Assembly (NCBI RefSeq): GCF_013030945.1 | Contig: NZ_JABBXF010000037.1 | Span: 62,001-126,000, forward strand | Source of the DNA: Streptomyces morookaense | Lineage (GTDB): Bacteria > Actinomycetota > Actinomycetes > Streptomycetales > Streptomycetaceae | Length of the DNA stretch: 64,000 nt | Direction: 5' to 3' | Shown: in pieces, positions 42,861-50,104 of the stretch | Layout: each line of letters starts with the position of its first letter | Numbering within the stretch: position 1 is the first letter of the stretch | Notes under the pieces: generated by a model | What the model was told of the DNA's origin: nothing | Databases searched by the model: none | What the model saw: the letters and a program-made list of their open reading frames with translations, nothing else | Translations under genes and position numbers: made by a program

Positions 42861-43763
42861 TCAGAAAAGGGCTTCGGGACCCTCCGCCGTCGCCCCGTCG
42901 TTCCGCACGTCCGCCGTCGTTTCCGCATCCGGCGCCGCCGCCGCGAGGCCCCAGCCCGCCAACTGCCGGGCGTCCAGCAGCAGGAACCGCCCGTCCGCCG
43001 ACTCCAGGTACACGTCCGGGCCCGCCACCGCCGCCACCCGCCCCGCCACCGTGCAGCCGGGGGCGAGGGCCACGACGCCGGGGTCCGGGCGCAGTCGGTC
43101 CAGGTGGAACGTGGCGTCGTGGTGGACCGGCGCGAACTCCCGTACCGCCAGCGACTCCGGGAGGCCGGGGAGGCGGCACGCGCGGGCGTGCAGGTCTGCC
43201 AGTTCCGTCGCGCGCGCGGCCTGCGGCGGCACGGGGTGGCGGGCTGCGCGCTTCGCCGCGTACGGGAAGCGGTCCGGTACCGCGAGTGCCGCGCCCAGGA
43301 CCGACTCCGCGCGGCGGGCGGCCATCAGCGGGCCCCGGCCGAGCAACGCGTGGGAGAGCGCGGCCTGTTCGAGGAGCCGGGCCCCCTCGCGTTCGGTCGC
43401 CGTGATGCCGACCTTGATCAGGCCCGGGGCGAACCAGGCGAGGTAGACGTCGTACGGGCGGGGGTCGTCGGCGGCCGTGTCGGCCGCGACGGAGTGCGAG
43501 CGGTCCAGGCGCGCGCACTCGGGGCATTGCGCCGACACGGCGGCCGGCGGGACGACGGCCTCCGTCGGGCACGGGGTGTGGCGGCCGGCGCGGCGCACGC
43601 CCGTGCAGTGGCGTGCGGGGCCGGTGGTGAAGGCGAGTCGGCGTTCCGGCGGGAGAGGGGAGAGGCGGTCGCCGTGGGCGGGGTGGTGCCAGGTGAGCGC
43701 GGGGCCCTCGGCCGGGGACCAGCGGAGGCCGGTGCAGCGCCAGTCGGTGTGCATGGGGTGCAT
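42861..43763 (-). CDS. DUF2797 domain-containing protein
   Basis: A 300-residue protein. The region YDVYLAWFAPGLIKVGITATEREGARLLEQ is the hallmark of DUF2797, a family related in sequence to GIY-YIG-like folds (the KVGIT strand). An N-terminal segment with four to five cysteines (CTGVRRAGRHTPCP, QCPECARL) may bind zinc. Function is not established. The first ATG was chosen because AAGGA stands eight bases upstream. It is followed on the same strand by nothing close; the truncated Rpn copy converges on it at 37 bases. Confidence 0.85.
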   Translation of the reverse strand: MHPMHTDWRCTGLRWSPAEGPALTWHHPAHGDRLSPLPPERRLAFTTGPARHCTGVRRAGRHTPCPTEAVVPPAAVSAQCPECARLDRSHSVAADTAADDPRPYDVYLAWFAPGLIKVGITATEREGARLLEQAALSHALLGRGPLMAARRAESVLGAALAVPDRFPYAAKRAARHPVPPQAARATELADLHARACRLPGLPESLAVREFAPVHHDATFHLDRLRPDPGVVALAPGCTVAGRVAAVAGPDVYLESADGRFLLLDARQLAGWGLAAAAPDAETTADVRNDGATAEGPEALF

Positions 43764-43776
43764 TCTCCCGGTCCTT

Positions 43777-44979
43777 CTACCGGATCATTCGCCGGGTTCC
43801 GTAGGCCATCACCGCTGCCATCGCGGCCAGCGCCGCGACCGTCGTCAATGCCACCGGCAGGGTGTACGCCTCGGCGAGGAAGCCGATCGCGGGCGGGCCC
43901 AGCAGCATGCCGCCGTAGCCGAACGTCGAGGCCGCGGCCACGCCGCCCGGGCCCTCCAGTTCCCCGGCGCGGCCCACCGCGACCGGGAAGACGTTGGCCA
44001 GACCCAGGCCCGTCACCGCGAAGCCGGCCAGCGCGGCCCACACCGTCGGGGCCAGCGCGCCCAGCAGCATCCCGGCCGCCGCCATCGCCCCGCCCGCGAC
44101 CAGGACGCGCGTCTGGCCGAGCCGCGCGAGCAGCGTGCTGCCCGCGAGCCGGCCGATGGTCATGGCCAGGGCGAAGACGGAGTAGCCCACGGCCGCGACG
44201 CCCGCGGGGGCGGCGAGGTCCTGCTGGAGGTGCAGCGCGCTCCAGTCCGCCAGCGCACCCTCCCCGTACGCCGTGCACAGGGCGATCACGCCGAAGACGG
44301 CGACCAGGCGGCCGGCCGGGCGGCGCGAATGGGGTGCAGAAGCAGCAGGCTGTTCCCGCTCCGGTACCGCGTGCGCGAGCAGCCCCCGGCCCGCCGCGGC
44401 GCTGACGGCCAGCCCGAGCGCGGTCAGGAGCAGCAGGTGCGCCGTCACCGGCAACTGCCCGGCGACCAGGCCGCCGAGTCCCGCCCCGAGCATCCCGCCG
44501 ACGCTGAACGCGGCGTGGAAACTCGGCATCACGGGCCTGCGCAGCGCTGCGACGAGGTCGACGGCCGCGCTGTTCATGGCGACGTTGAGGCCTCCGTAGG
44601 CGGCGCCGAAGACCAGCAGCACCAGGCCGAGGGCGAGCGCCGAACCGGCCAGCGGCGGCAGGGCGATGCCCAGCGACATCAGGGCCGCCGAGGCGACCGT
44701 GACCGGGTGGCTGCCGAAGCGCCGGCACAGCCGACCTGTGATCATCATGGTGGCGACCGCGCCCGCCGACACGCCGAGCAGGGCCAGTCCGAGGGCCCCG
44801 GCGGAGGCGCCGGTGCGTTCCTTGATGGCGGGGATGCGGACCACCCAGCCGGCGAAGAGGAAGCCGTCGAGGGCGAAGAAGAGGGTCAGTCGGGCGCGGA
44901 GGATACGGAGTGCCGATTCGTCCGGGGCCCGGTGCGCCCCCGGAAAAATGGCCGTCCGTATTTTGTTCAGCGTCGGCAC
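43777..44979 (-). CDS. MFS transporter
   Basis: A 400-residue major facilitator with 12 predicted membrane helices. Helix-2/3-loop motif A is degenerate (GRLCRRFGSHPV), and GYSVFALAMTIGRLAGSTLLARLG repeats it in the second half. The family resembles sugar-efflux or FucP-like actinobacterial permeases. The GTG start at 44979 is the first usable codon, only 17 bases from the divergent GTG of the ROK regulator, so at least one of the two mRNAs must be leaderless or start further in. The pairing with a ROK regulator suggests a sugar-linked substrate (inference). Confidence 0.88.
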   Translation of the reverse strand: MPTLNKIRTAIFPGAHRAPDESALRILRARLTLFFALDGFLFAGWVVRIPAIKERTGASAGALGLALLGVSAGAVATMMITGRLCRRFGSHPVTVASAALMSLGIALPPLAGSALALGLVLLVFGAAYGGLNVAMNSAAVDLVAALRRPVMPSFHAAFSVGGMLGAGLGGLVAGQLPVTAHLLLLTALGLAVSAAAGRGLLAHAVPEREQPAASAPHSRRPAGRLVAVFGVIALCTAYGEGALADWSALHLQQDLAAPAGVAAVGYSVFALAMTIGRLAGSTLLARLGQTRVLVAGGAMAAAGMLLGALAPTVWAALAGFAVTGLGLANVFPVAVGRAGELEGPGGVAAASTFGYGGMLLGPPAIGFLAEAYTLPVALTTVAALAAMAAVMAYGTRRMIR

Positions 44980-44990
44980 AAAGTCAGAAT
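44963..44990 (+). promoter_or_regulatory. candidate promoter for leaderless ROK regulator mRNA
   Basis: TTGTTC (44963-44968) and CAGAAT (44985-44990) are separated by 16 bases and would place the transcription start at or next to the GTG at 44997. The element lies across the 5' end of the divergent MFS gene. Confidence 0.4.
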
Positions 44991-44996
44991 AGAGGT

Positions 44997-46229
44997 GTGA
45001 CCCAGACTCGGACAACACGTTTGGAGCGGGGCCGCGGCGCCCTCGGCCCCGCCCTGGAGCTCGTGCACACCGGTCGCGCCCCCACGCGCGCCGTCCTCAC
45101 CGCGGAACTCGGCGTGACCCGGGCGACCGCCGGGGCCGTGGCCGCCGAGCTGGAGGCGCTCGGCCTGATCCAGGTCGACGCCCGCCCGGCGGCGGCCGCC
45201 GGCTCCCAGGGCCGGCCGTCGCACCGCCTGTCCGTCGCGCCGAACGGCCCCGTCGTCCTCGCCGCGCAGATCCACGCGGACGGCTTCCGTGCCTCGCTCG
45301 TCGGGCTCGGCGGCCGGACGGTCGCCACGGCACCGGGCTGTATGACCGTCCCCGCCGATCCCTCGCACATCATCGACGCCGTCGTGGCCGCGGGCGCCGG
45401 GCTGCTGCGCGGGACCGGGCGCCGCTGCCTGGGCGCGGGGCTCGCCGTGCCCTCGGCCGTCGCCGAGCCGGAGGGCACCGCCCTCAACCCGCTGCACCTC
45501 TCCTGGCCCGCGGGCGCGCCCGTGCGCGAGCTGTTCACCGAGTCCCTCGCCAAGGCCGGGGTCACCGGCCCCGGCGGCGCTCCGCTCGCCGGGGTCGCGG
45601 GCAACGACGTCAACCTCGCCGCCCTCGCCGAGTACCGGCACGGCGCGGGCCGGGGCGCCCGGCACCTGCTGTGCGTGGCCACGGGGCACCGCGGCGTGGG
45701 CGGTGCGCTCGTGCTCGACGGCCGCCTGCACAGCGGCAGTTCGGGGCTCGCCCTGGAGGTCGGCCACCTCACCGTCAACCCCGCGGGCCTGCCCTGCCAT
45801 TGCGGCAGCCGCGGCTGCCTCGACGTCGAGGCCGACCCGCTGGCCTTCGTCACCGCGGCGGGCCGGGAGCCGGGCCCCGCGGTGTCGCTGCTGCAGCAGT
45901 CCCGGGACCTGATCCGCTCCGAGTACGCGGACCCGGGCGTGCGGGCCGCGGTGGAACTGCTCATCGACCGGCTCGGGCTCGGGCTCGCAGGCCTGGTCAA
46001 CATCCTCAACCCGGACCGTGTGCTGCTGGGCGGTCTGCACCGCGAGCTGCTGGAGGCCGACCCCGAACGGCTGCGGGCCGTGGTCGCCGACCGCAGCCTG
46101 TGGGGGCGGAGCGGGAGCGTGCCGATTCTCGCGTGCACGCTCGACCACGGCAGTCTGATCGGTGCGGCCGAGGCGGCGTGGCAGCCGGTGCTGGACGATC
46201 CGTTGGCCGTACTGGGGTGCGGTTCCTGA
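44997..46229 (+). CDS. ROK family transcriptional regulator
   Basis: A 410-residue protein. Residues 1-75 form a winged helix (APTRAVLTAELGVTRATAGAVAAELEALGL), followed by a ROK sugar-kinase-like domain with AGNDVNLAAL, GHRGVGGALVLDGRL and the zinc motif CHCGSRGCLD. In the sensing domain the catalytic Asp is retained (GNDVN). Members bind sugars or sugar phosphates and control uptake or use (family knowledge). The GTG at 44997 has no ribosome binding site, consistent with a leaderless message. It is divergent from the MFS transporter gene, its likely target. Confidence 0.9.
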   Translation: MTQTRTTRLERGRGALGPALELVHTGRAPTRAVLTAELGVTRATAGAVAAELEALGLIQVDARPAAAAGSQGRPSHRLSVAPNGPVVLAAQIHADGFRASLVGLGGRTVATAPGCMTVPADPSHIIDAVVAAGAGLLRGTGRRCLGAGLAVPSAVAEPEGTALNPLHLSWPAGAPVRELFTESLAKAGVTGPGGAPLAGVAGNDVNLAALAEYRHGAGRGARHLLCVATGHRGVGGALVLDGRLHSGSSGLALEVGHLTVNPAGLPCHCGSRGCLDVEADPLAFVTAAGREPGPAVSLLQQSRDLIRSEYADPGVRAAVELLIDRLGLGLAGLVNILNPDRVLLGGLHRELLEADPERLRAVVADRSLWGRSGSVPILACTLDHGSLIGAAEAAWQPVLDDPLAVLGCGS

Positions 46230-46268
46230 TCGGGTGCGGGTTCGCTGTGGCTGGTCGCGCAGTTCCCC

Positions 46269-46286
46269 GCGCCCCTGACGGGGCGC
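46269..46286. terminator. GC-rich hairpin of the recurrent family
   Basis: GCGCCCC (46269-46275), TGAC loop, GGGGCGC (46280-46286), between the convergent ROK regulator and HATPase genes. Confidence 0.65.
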
Positions 46287-46294
46287 GCCCGGCT

Positions 46295-46756
46295 TCAGCT
46301 CAGCACCGCGGCCGTCTCCAGGGGTGGGGCAGCATTCACCGGGCAGGGGGCGGCCGTCGGCACCGGCAGCGTGAACCAGACCACCTTGCCGCCGTCCTGG
46401 CGTTCCCGTACGCCCCAGCTCTCGCTCACCGCCGCCACCAGGGCCAGGCCGCGTCCGTGCGTGGTCAGCCCGTCCGTGTCCGCGACCTTGATGCACGGCA
46501 GCCGCGGATCGTGGTCGCGCACCGAGACCGTCAGCCGCTCCGGCACCAGGTCGATCTCGACCGTGCAGCGCTTGTCCGGCTGCGCGTGCAGGTGCACGTT
46601 GGTCAGCAGCTCGGTGACCCCGAGCGCCGCGGAATCGATGAGCGGATCGAGATGCCAGTAGCGAAGCTGCGCAGATACGATTCTGCGCACCTGGCGGATC
46701 CGAGGGGGGAGAGCCTGGAGTTCAACGGTGCAGTGCTTGTTCACTCGGCTGATCAC
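46295..46756 (-). CDS. ATP-binding protein, anti-sigma-factor kinase type (HATPase_c_2)
   Basis: A 153-residue protein of the RsbW/SpoIIAB-like GHKL family, very numerous in Streptomyces. The N box reads ALGVTELLTNVHLHAQ, the G1 box RDHDPRLP and the G2 region THGRGLALVAAVSESWG. Members bind ATP and sequester sigma factors or phosphorylate anti-sigma antagonists (family knowledge); the partner here is unknown. A GTG start is used, with AGGGAG nine bases upstream. The C-terminal 20 residues are Pro/Ala-rich and probably disordered. Confidence 0.88.
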   Translation of the reverse strand: MISRVNKHCTVELQALPPRIRQVRRIVSAQLRYWHLDPLIDSAALGVTELLTNVHLHAQPDKRCTVEIDLVPERLTVSVRDHDPRLPCIKVADTDGLTTHGRGLALVAAVSESWGVRERQDGGKVVWFTLPVPTAAPCPVNAAPPLETAAVLS

Positions 46757-46900
46757 GGCTGCGACTCCCTGAAGAAGTAGGGCTAGCCTGATGCAGAAGT
46801 GCGCTGTCGATACGGACTGTCGATATGCGCAGGACCCTCGGTGATACCGGTACGCAACAAGCGTCGGTGCTCATGGCCGCGTGCGCAACTCGTGCGCCCG

Positions 46901-47221
46901 TCAGGTGCCCTCGTGCGCCGCCCGCACTGCCGCCAGGAATCGGTCGACCGCGGCGTCCGCCGCATCGCCGGGATCCGCGTCGCGCCGGCCGAGCGTCAGC
47001 ACGTACCGGGTGCCGTTGACGGTCGCCCGGGCCCGGTCCTTGGAGGCGAACCACGGTTTGCTCGCGTGGACCGAGACCACCGGCGCGCTGTCGATCTCCC
47101 GGCCGTAGCTGGTCAGCAGCTCCAGCCTGCCGTCGTGGATCTTCACCTGGCCGGCCCGGGTGAGCGACCTGCGGGCGCGCTCGATCCCCACCCCCGTCGC
47201 AGTGAACTCCGGTTCTGCCAC
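46901..47221 (-). CDS. hypothetical protein, small alpha/beta type
   Basis: A 106-residue soluble protein. The sequence VKIHDGRLELLTSYGREIDSAPVVSVHASKPWFASKDRARATVNGTRYVLTLG has the alternating pattern of a small beta-barrel (PH-like) domain with a C-terminal helix (AADAAVDRFLAAVRAAH). I do not recognise a named family. A GTG start is used. It is divergent from the PLP enzyme gene across 113 bp and separated from the HATPase gene on the same strand by 144 bp that holds no clear feature. Confidence 0.7.
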   Translation of the reverse strand: MAEPEFTATGVGIERARRSLTRAGQVKIHDGRLELLTSYGREIDSAPVVSVHASKPWFASKDRARATVNGTRYVLTLGRRDADPGDAADAAVDRFLAAVRAAHEGT

Positions 47222-47334
47222 GGCGCACCGCCTCTCCGGCCGGAAGGTCCTCCGTGCGCAGTCTGCCCGTGCGGAGGCCCGTGCACCAGTACCCCTTTAT
47301 GTTGGGAGCCGGGGGCCACCGTGAGGAGCCCGGC

Positions 47335-48459
47335 GTGAACAGCACACAGCAGTCCGGGGGCCCCGTGCCCACCGTCGACGTGGACCGCAGCGACCCGGCC
47401 TACCGCACCTGGCTCAAGGAAGCCGTCCGCAAGGTGCAGGCCGACGCCAACCGGTCGGCGGACACACACCTGTTGCGCTTCCCGCTCCCCGAGGAGTGGG
47501 GCGTCGACCTCTATCTCAAGGACGAGTCCACCCATCCCACCGGGAGCCTGAAGCACCGCCTCGCCCGTTCGCTGTTCCTCTACGGGCTGTGCAACGGCTG
47601 GATCCGCCCCGAGTCCCCCGTCATCGAGGCCTCCAGCGGCTCCACCGCCGTCTCCGAGGCGTACTTCGCCCAGCTGATCGGCGTCCCCTTCATCGCCGTC
47701 ATGCCGCGCACGACCAGCCGCGAGAAGTGCCGGCTCATCGAATTCCGCGGCGGGCGCTGTCACTTCGTGGACGACCCCTGGGCGATGTACATCGAGGCGG
47801 CCGCCCTCGCCGAGCGGACCGGCGGCCACTACATCGACCAGTTCACCTACGCGGAAAGGGCGACCGACTGGCGGGGCAACAACAACATCGCCGAGTCCGT
47901 CTACAGCCAGCTCCGCAACGAACGCTTCCCGGAGCCCGTCTGGATCGTCGCCACCGCCGGCACCGGGGGCACGTCGGCGACGTTCGGCCGGTACGTGCGC
48001 TACATGCAGTACGACACCCGCATCTGTGTGGCCGACCCCGAGAACTCCTGCTTCTTCGACGGCTGGCGCCATCATGACCCGGGCGCGACCAGCGAGTTCG
48101 GCTCGCGCATCGAGGGGATCGGGCGGCCCCGTATGGAGCCAAGCTTCCTGCCGGGTGCGATCGACCGCATGATGAAGGTCCCGGACGCCGCGAGCGTCGC
48201 CGCCGTGCGCGCCCTGGAGCAGGCCATCGGGCGCAAGGCGGGCGGCTCGACGGGCACCGGGCTGTGGAGCGCCCTCAAGATCGTTGCCGAGATGGCCGGC
48301 GAGGGGCGGCGCGGCAGCATCGTCAGCCTCATCTGCGACCCCGGCGAGCGCTACCTCGACAAGTACTACTCCGACGCCTGGCTCGCCCAACAGGGCCTGG
48401 ACATCACGCCGTACGCCCTCGCCATCAGCACCTTTCTGGCGACGGGCCGCTGGCCCTGA
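47335..48459 (+). CDS. PLP-dependent cysteine synthase family protein
   Basis: A 374-residue fold-type II PLP enzyme. The PLP lysine is in HPTGSLKHRLA, the substrate loop is ASSGSTAVSEAYFA, and the phosphate-binding glycine loop is TAGTGGTSATFG. It differs from CysK in length and in the first motif, fitting the actinobacterial branch of cysteine synthase-like enzymes annotated as L-cysteine desulfhydrase-like. Reaction therefore uncertain: beta-replacement or beta-elimination of serine or cysteine derivatives. The GTG at 47335 has GAGGAG seven bases upstream and was preferred to an upstream start. Confidence 0.88.
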   Translation: MNSTQQSGGPVPTVDVDRSDPAYRTWLKEAVRKVQADANRSADTHLLRFPLPEEWGVDLYLKDESTHPTGSLKHRLARSLFLYGLCNGWIRPESPVIEASSGSTAVSEAYFAQLIGVPFIAVMPRTTSREKCRLIEFRGGRCHFVDDPWAMYIEAAALAERTGGHYIDQFTYAERATDWRGNNNIAESVYSQLRNERFPEPVWIVATAGTGGTSATFGRYVRYMQYDTRICVADPENSCFFDGWRHHDPGATSEFGSRIEGIGRPRMEPSFLPGAIDRMMKVPDAASVAAVRALEQAIGRKAGGSTGTGLWSALKIVAEMAGEGRRGSIVSLICDPGERYLDKYYSDAWLAQQGLDITPYALAISTFLATGRWP

Positions 48460-48471
48460 CGCCGGCGCGTC

Positions 48472-48954
48472 TCAGCCGGCCGCGAGCCGCCGGTCCAGGG
48501 CGCGGACCGCCCGGCGGAACTCCCCTGCCACGCCCGGCCGGACGAGCCGCAGCAGCGGGCCCATGAGCGGGGCCGCATCCATGGCGACCGTCCACGTGAC
48601 GACCGTTCCGGCGCCCACCGGGAGCAGGGCCCACTCTTCCGACAGGGCCCGGACACCGGGGGCGTTCGTCAGGTCGACACGGTAGGCGTACCGTTTCGGC
48701 TCGTCCGCGGCCGTGATCGTCTCACGGAAGCGGAGCCCTCCCCGCAGCCGGACCTCACGCCCGCCGAGGCCCTCCGTCTCCAGCGGCCGCGCCAGCGTCA
48801 CCGCGCCGAACCACCGCGGCCAGGCCTCCACTTCGTCGGCCAGCGCGCGGTACACCGCTTCCGGCGCGGCCGCCATCCGTGCTGTGAACGCGAACCGCAG
48901 CGGCGCCGTACCGGCGAAGGCCGGCCCGACGGGACGGAGTTTCCTGAGCGGCAT
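48472..48954 (-). CDS. SRPBCC family protein
   Basis: A 160-residue START/polyketide cyclase-like protein. It begins FRFAFTARM-type (FAFTARMAAAPEAVYRALADEVEAWPRWF), the standard SRPBCC strand-helix opening, and ends in the long C-terminal helix with GEFRRAVRALDRRL. Such proteins hold a hydrophobic ligand pocket; ligand unknown. The start was taken at MPLRKLRP with a G-rich stretch upstream. It converges on the PLP enzyme gene at 12 bases. Confidence 0.82.
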   Translation of the reverse strand: MPLRKLRPVGPAFAGTAPLRFAFTARMAAAPEAVYRALADEVEAWPRWFGAVTLARPLETEGLGGREVRLRGGLRFRETITAADEPKRYAYRVDLTNAPGVRALSEEWALLPVGAGTVVTWTVAMDAAPLMGPLLRLVRPGVAGEFRRAVRALDRRLAAG

Positions 48955-48999
48955 CCCAGCACCCCCGGAACATCGGCGGACCACGTGGTCGCGGACACC

Positions 49000-49836
49000 T
49001 TAGGGGGTCTCGGACGGGCCCGCCACCACCAGTTCCGGCAGCCGTTCCGCGATCTCCGCACGGGCCGCCTCCGGCAGGCCCTCGTCCGTCACCAGCGCAT
49101 CCACCTCGTCGAGCGAGGCGAACGAACTCAGGCCCACCGTCCCCCACTTGGTGTGGTCGGCCAGCACCACGACCCGGCGCGCGGAGCGGACGAAGTGACG
49201 GTTCGTCTCCGCCTCCGCGAGGTTGGGCGTCGAGAGGCCCGCCGACACCGATATGCCGTGCACCCCGATGAACAGCACGTCGAAGTGGAGCGAGCGGATG
49301 GCCGCGTCCGCGACCGGGCCCACCAGGGTGTCCGACGGGGTGCGCACCCCGCCCGTGAGCACCACCGTCGCCGCGCCCGGGCGGGCCGCCGGGCCGGAGG
49401 CCGTCATGGTGCGCTGCGTGCTGTGGAAGACGTCTGCGACGCGTACCGAGTTGGTGACCACCGTCAGGTCCGGGATGTCCACCAGCTGCTGCGCCAGGGC
49501 GTAGGCGGTCGTGCCGCCCGCGAGGGCGATCGCGCTGCCGCGCGGGGCCATCCTGGCGGCCTCCCGCGCGATGTTCTCCTTGGCGCTCAGCTCCAGGACC
49601 GCCTTCGCCTCGAAGCCGGGCTCGTGCGAGGTGGGCTCGGCGACGGGCACCGCGCCGCCGTGCACCTTCTCCACCAGGCCCTGGCGGGCGAGGGCGTCCA
49701 GGTCGCGGCGGACCGTCATGTCCGAGACGTTGAGCCTCCGCGTCAGCTCGTTGACCCGTACCCCGCCGCGTCGCCTGACCTCGTCGAGGATCAGGGCGCG
49801 CCGCTGCTCCGCCAGGAGATTCTGGTTGTCGCCCAC
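49000..49836 (-). CDS. DeoR/GlpR family transcriptional regulator
   Basis: A 278-residue regulator. The N-terminal DeoR HTH is RRALILDEVRRRGGVRVNELTRRLNVSDMTVRRDLDAL, followed by the family's GLVEKVHGGAV. The C-terminal DeoRC sensor domain includes SAIALAGGTTAYALAQQL and LFIGVHGIS, which bind sugar phosphates in characterised relatives. The GTG at 49836 has AAGGGA upstream. No sugar operon is adjacent, so the regulon is distant or unknown. The upstream 268 bp hold a long imperfect inverted repeat. Confidence 0.92.
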   Translation of the reverse strand: MGDNQNLLAEQRRALILDEVRRRGGVRVNELTRRLNVSDMTVRRDLDALARQGLVEKVHGGAVPVAEPTSHEPGFEAKAVLELSAKENIAREAARMAPRGSAIALAGGTTAYALAQQLVDIPDLTVVTNSVRVADVFHSTQRTMTASGPAARPGAATVVLTGGVRTPSDTLVGPVADAAIRSLHFDVLFIGVHGISVSAGLSTPNLAEAETNRHFVRSARRVVVLADHTKWGTVGLSSFASLDEVDALVTDEGLPEAARAEIAERLPELVVAGPSETP

Positions 49837-49908
49837 CCGGCCGTCCCTTCTACGCCATGCGCCCTGCGGGCATGCATTGTCCCACGTGAGGGTCGCTGTC
49901 CGTTCGGC

Positions 49909-50068
49909 ACCGCCGGAGACCGCCGTCGTGGTCGCCCGCCGTCGCGGCGGAGGGAGTTTCGGGCAGGCCTGCCCCGGCTGCTCCCCCCGGTGCTCGCGGC
50001 CGCGTGACGCGCGCCGCACGAGACTCCCGCCGCAACGGCGAGCAGCCACCGCAGTGGTCTCCGGCGGT
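49909..50068. repeat. long imperfect inverted repeat, possible MITE
   Basis: Left arm 49909-49957 and right arm 50023-50068 pair over nearly their full length, with about ten mismatches; both outer ends read ACCGCCGGAGACC. The 65-base centre is GC-rich and non-coding. It sits between the DeoR gene and the beta-helix ATPase gene. Confidence 0.7.
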
Positions 50069-50104
50069 CCCGGACCGCCGCCCCTCCCCAGCCGCCCGCA
50101 GGGC

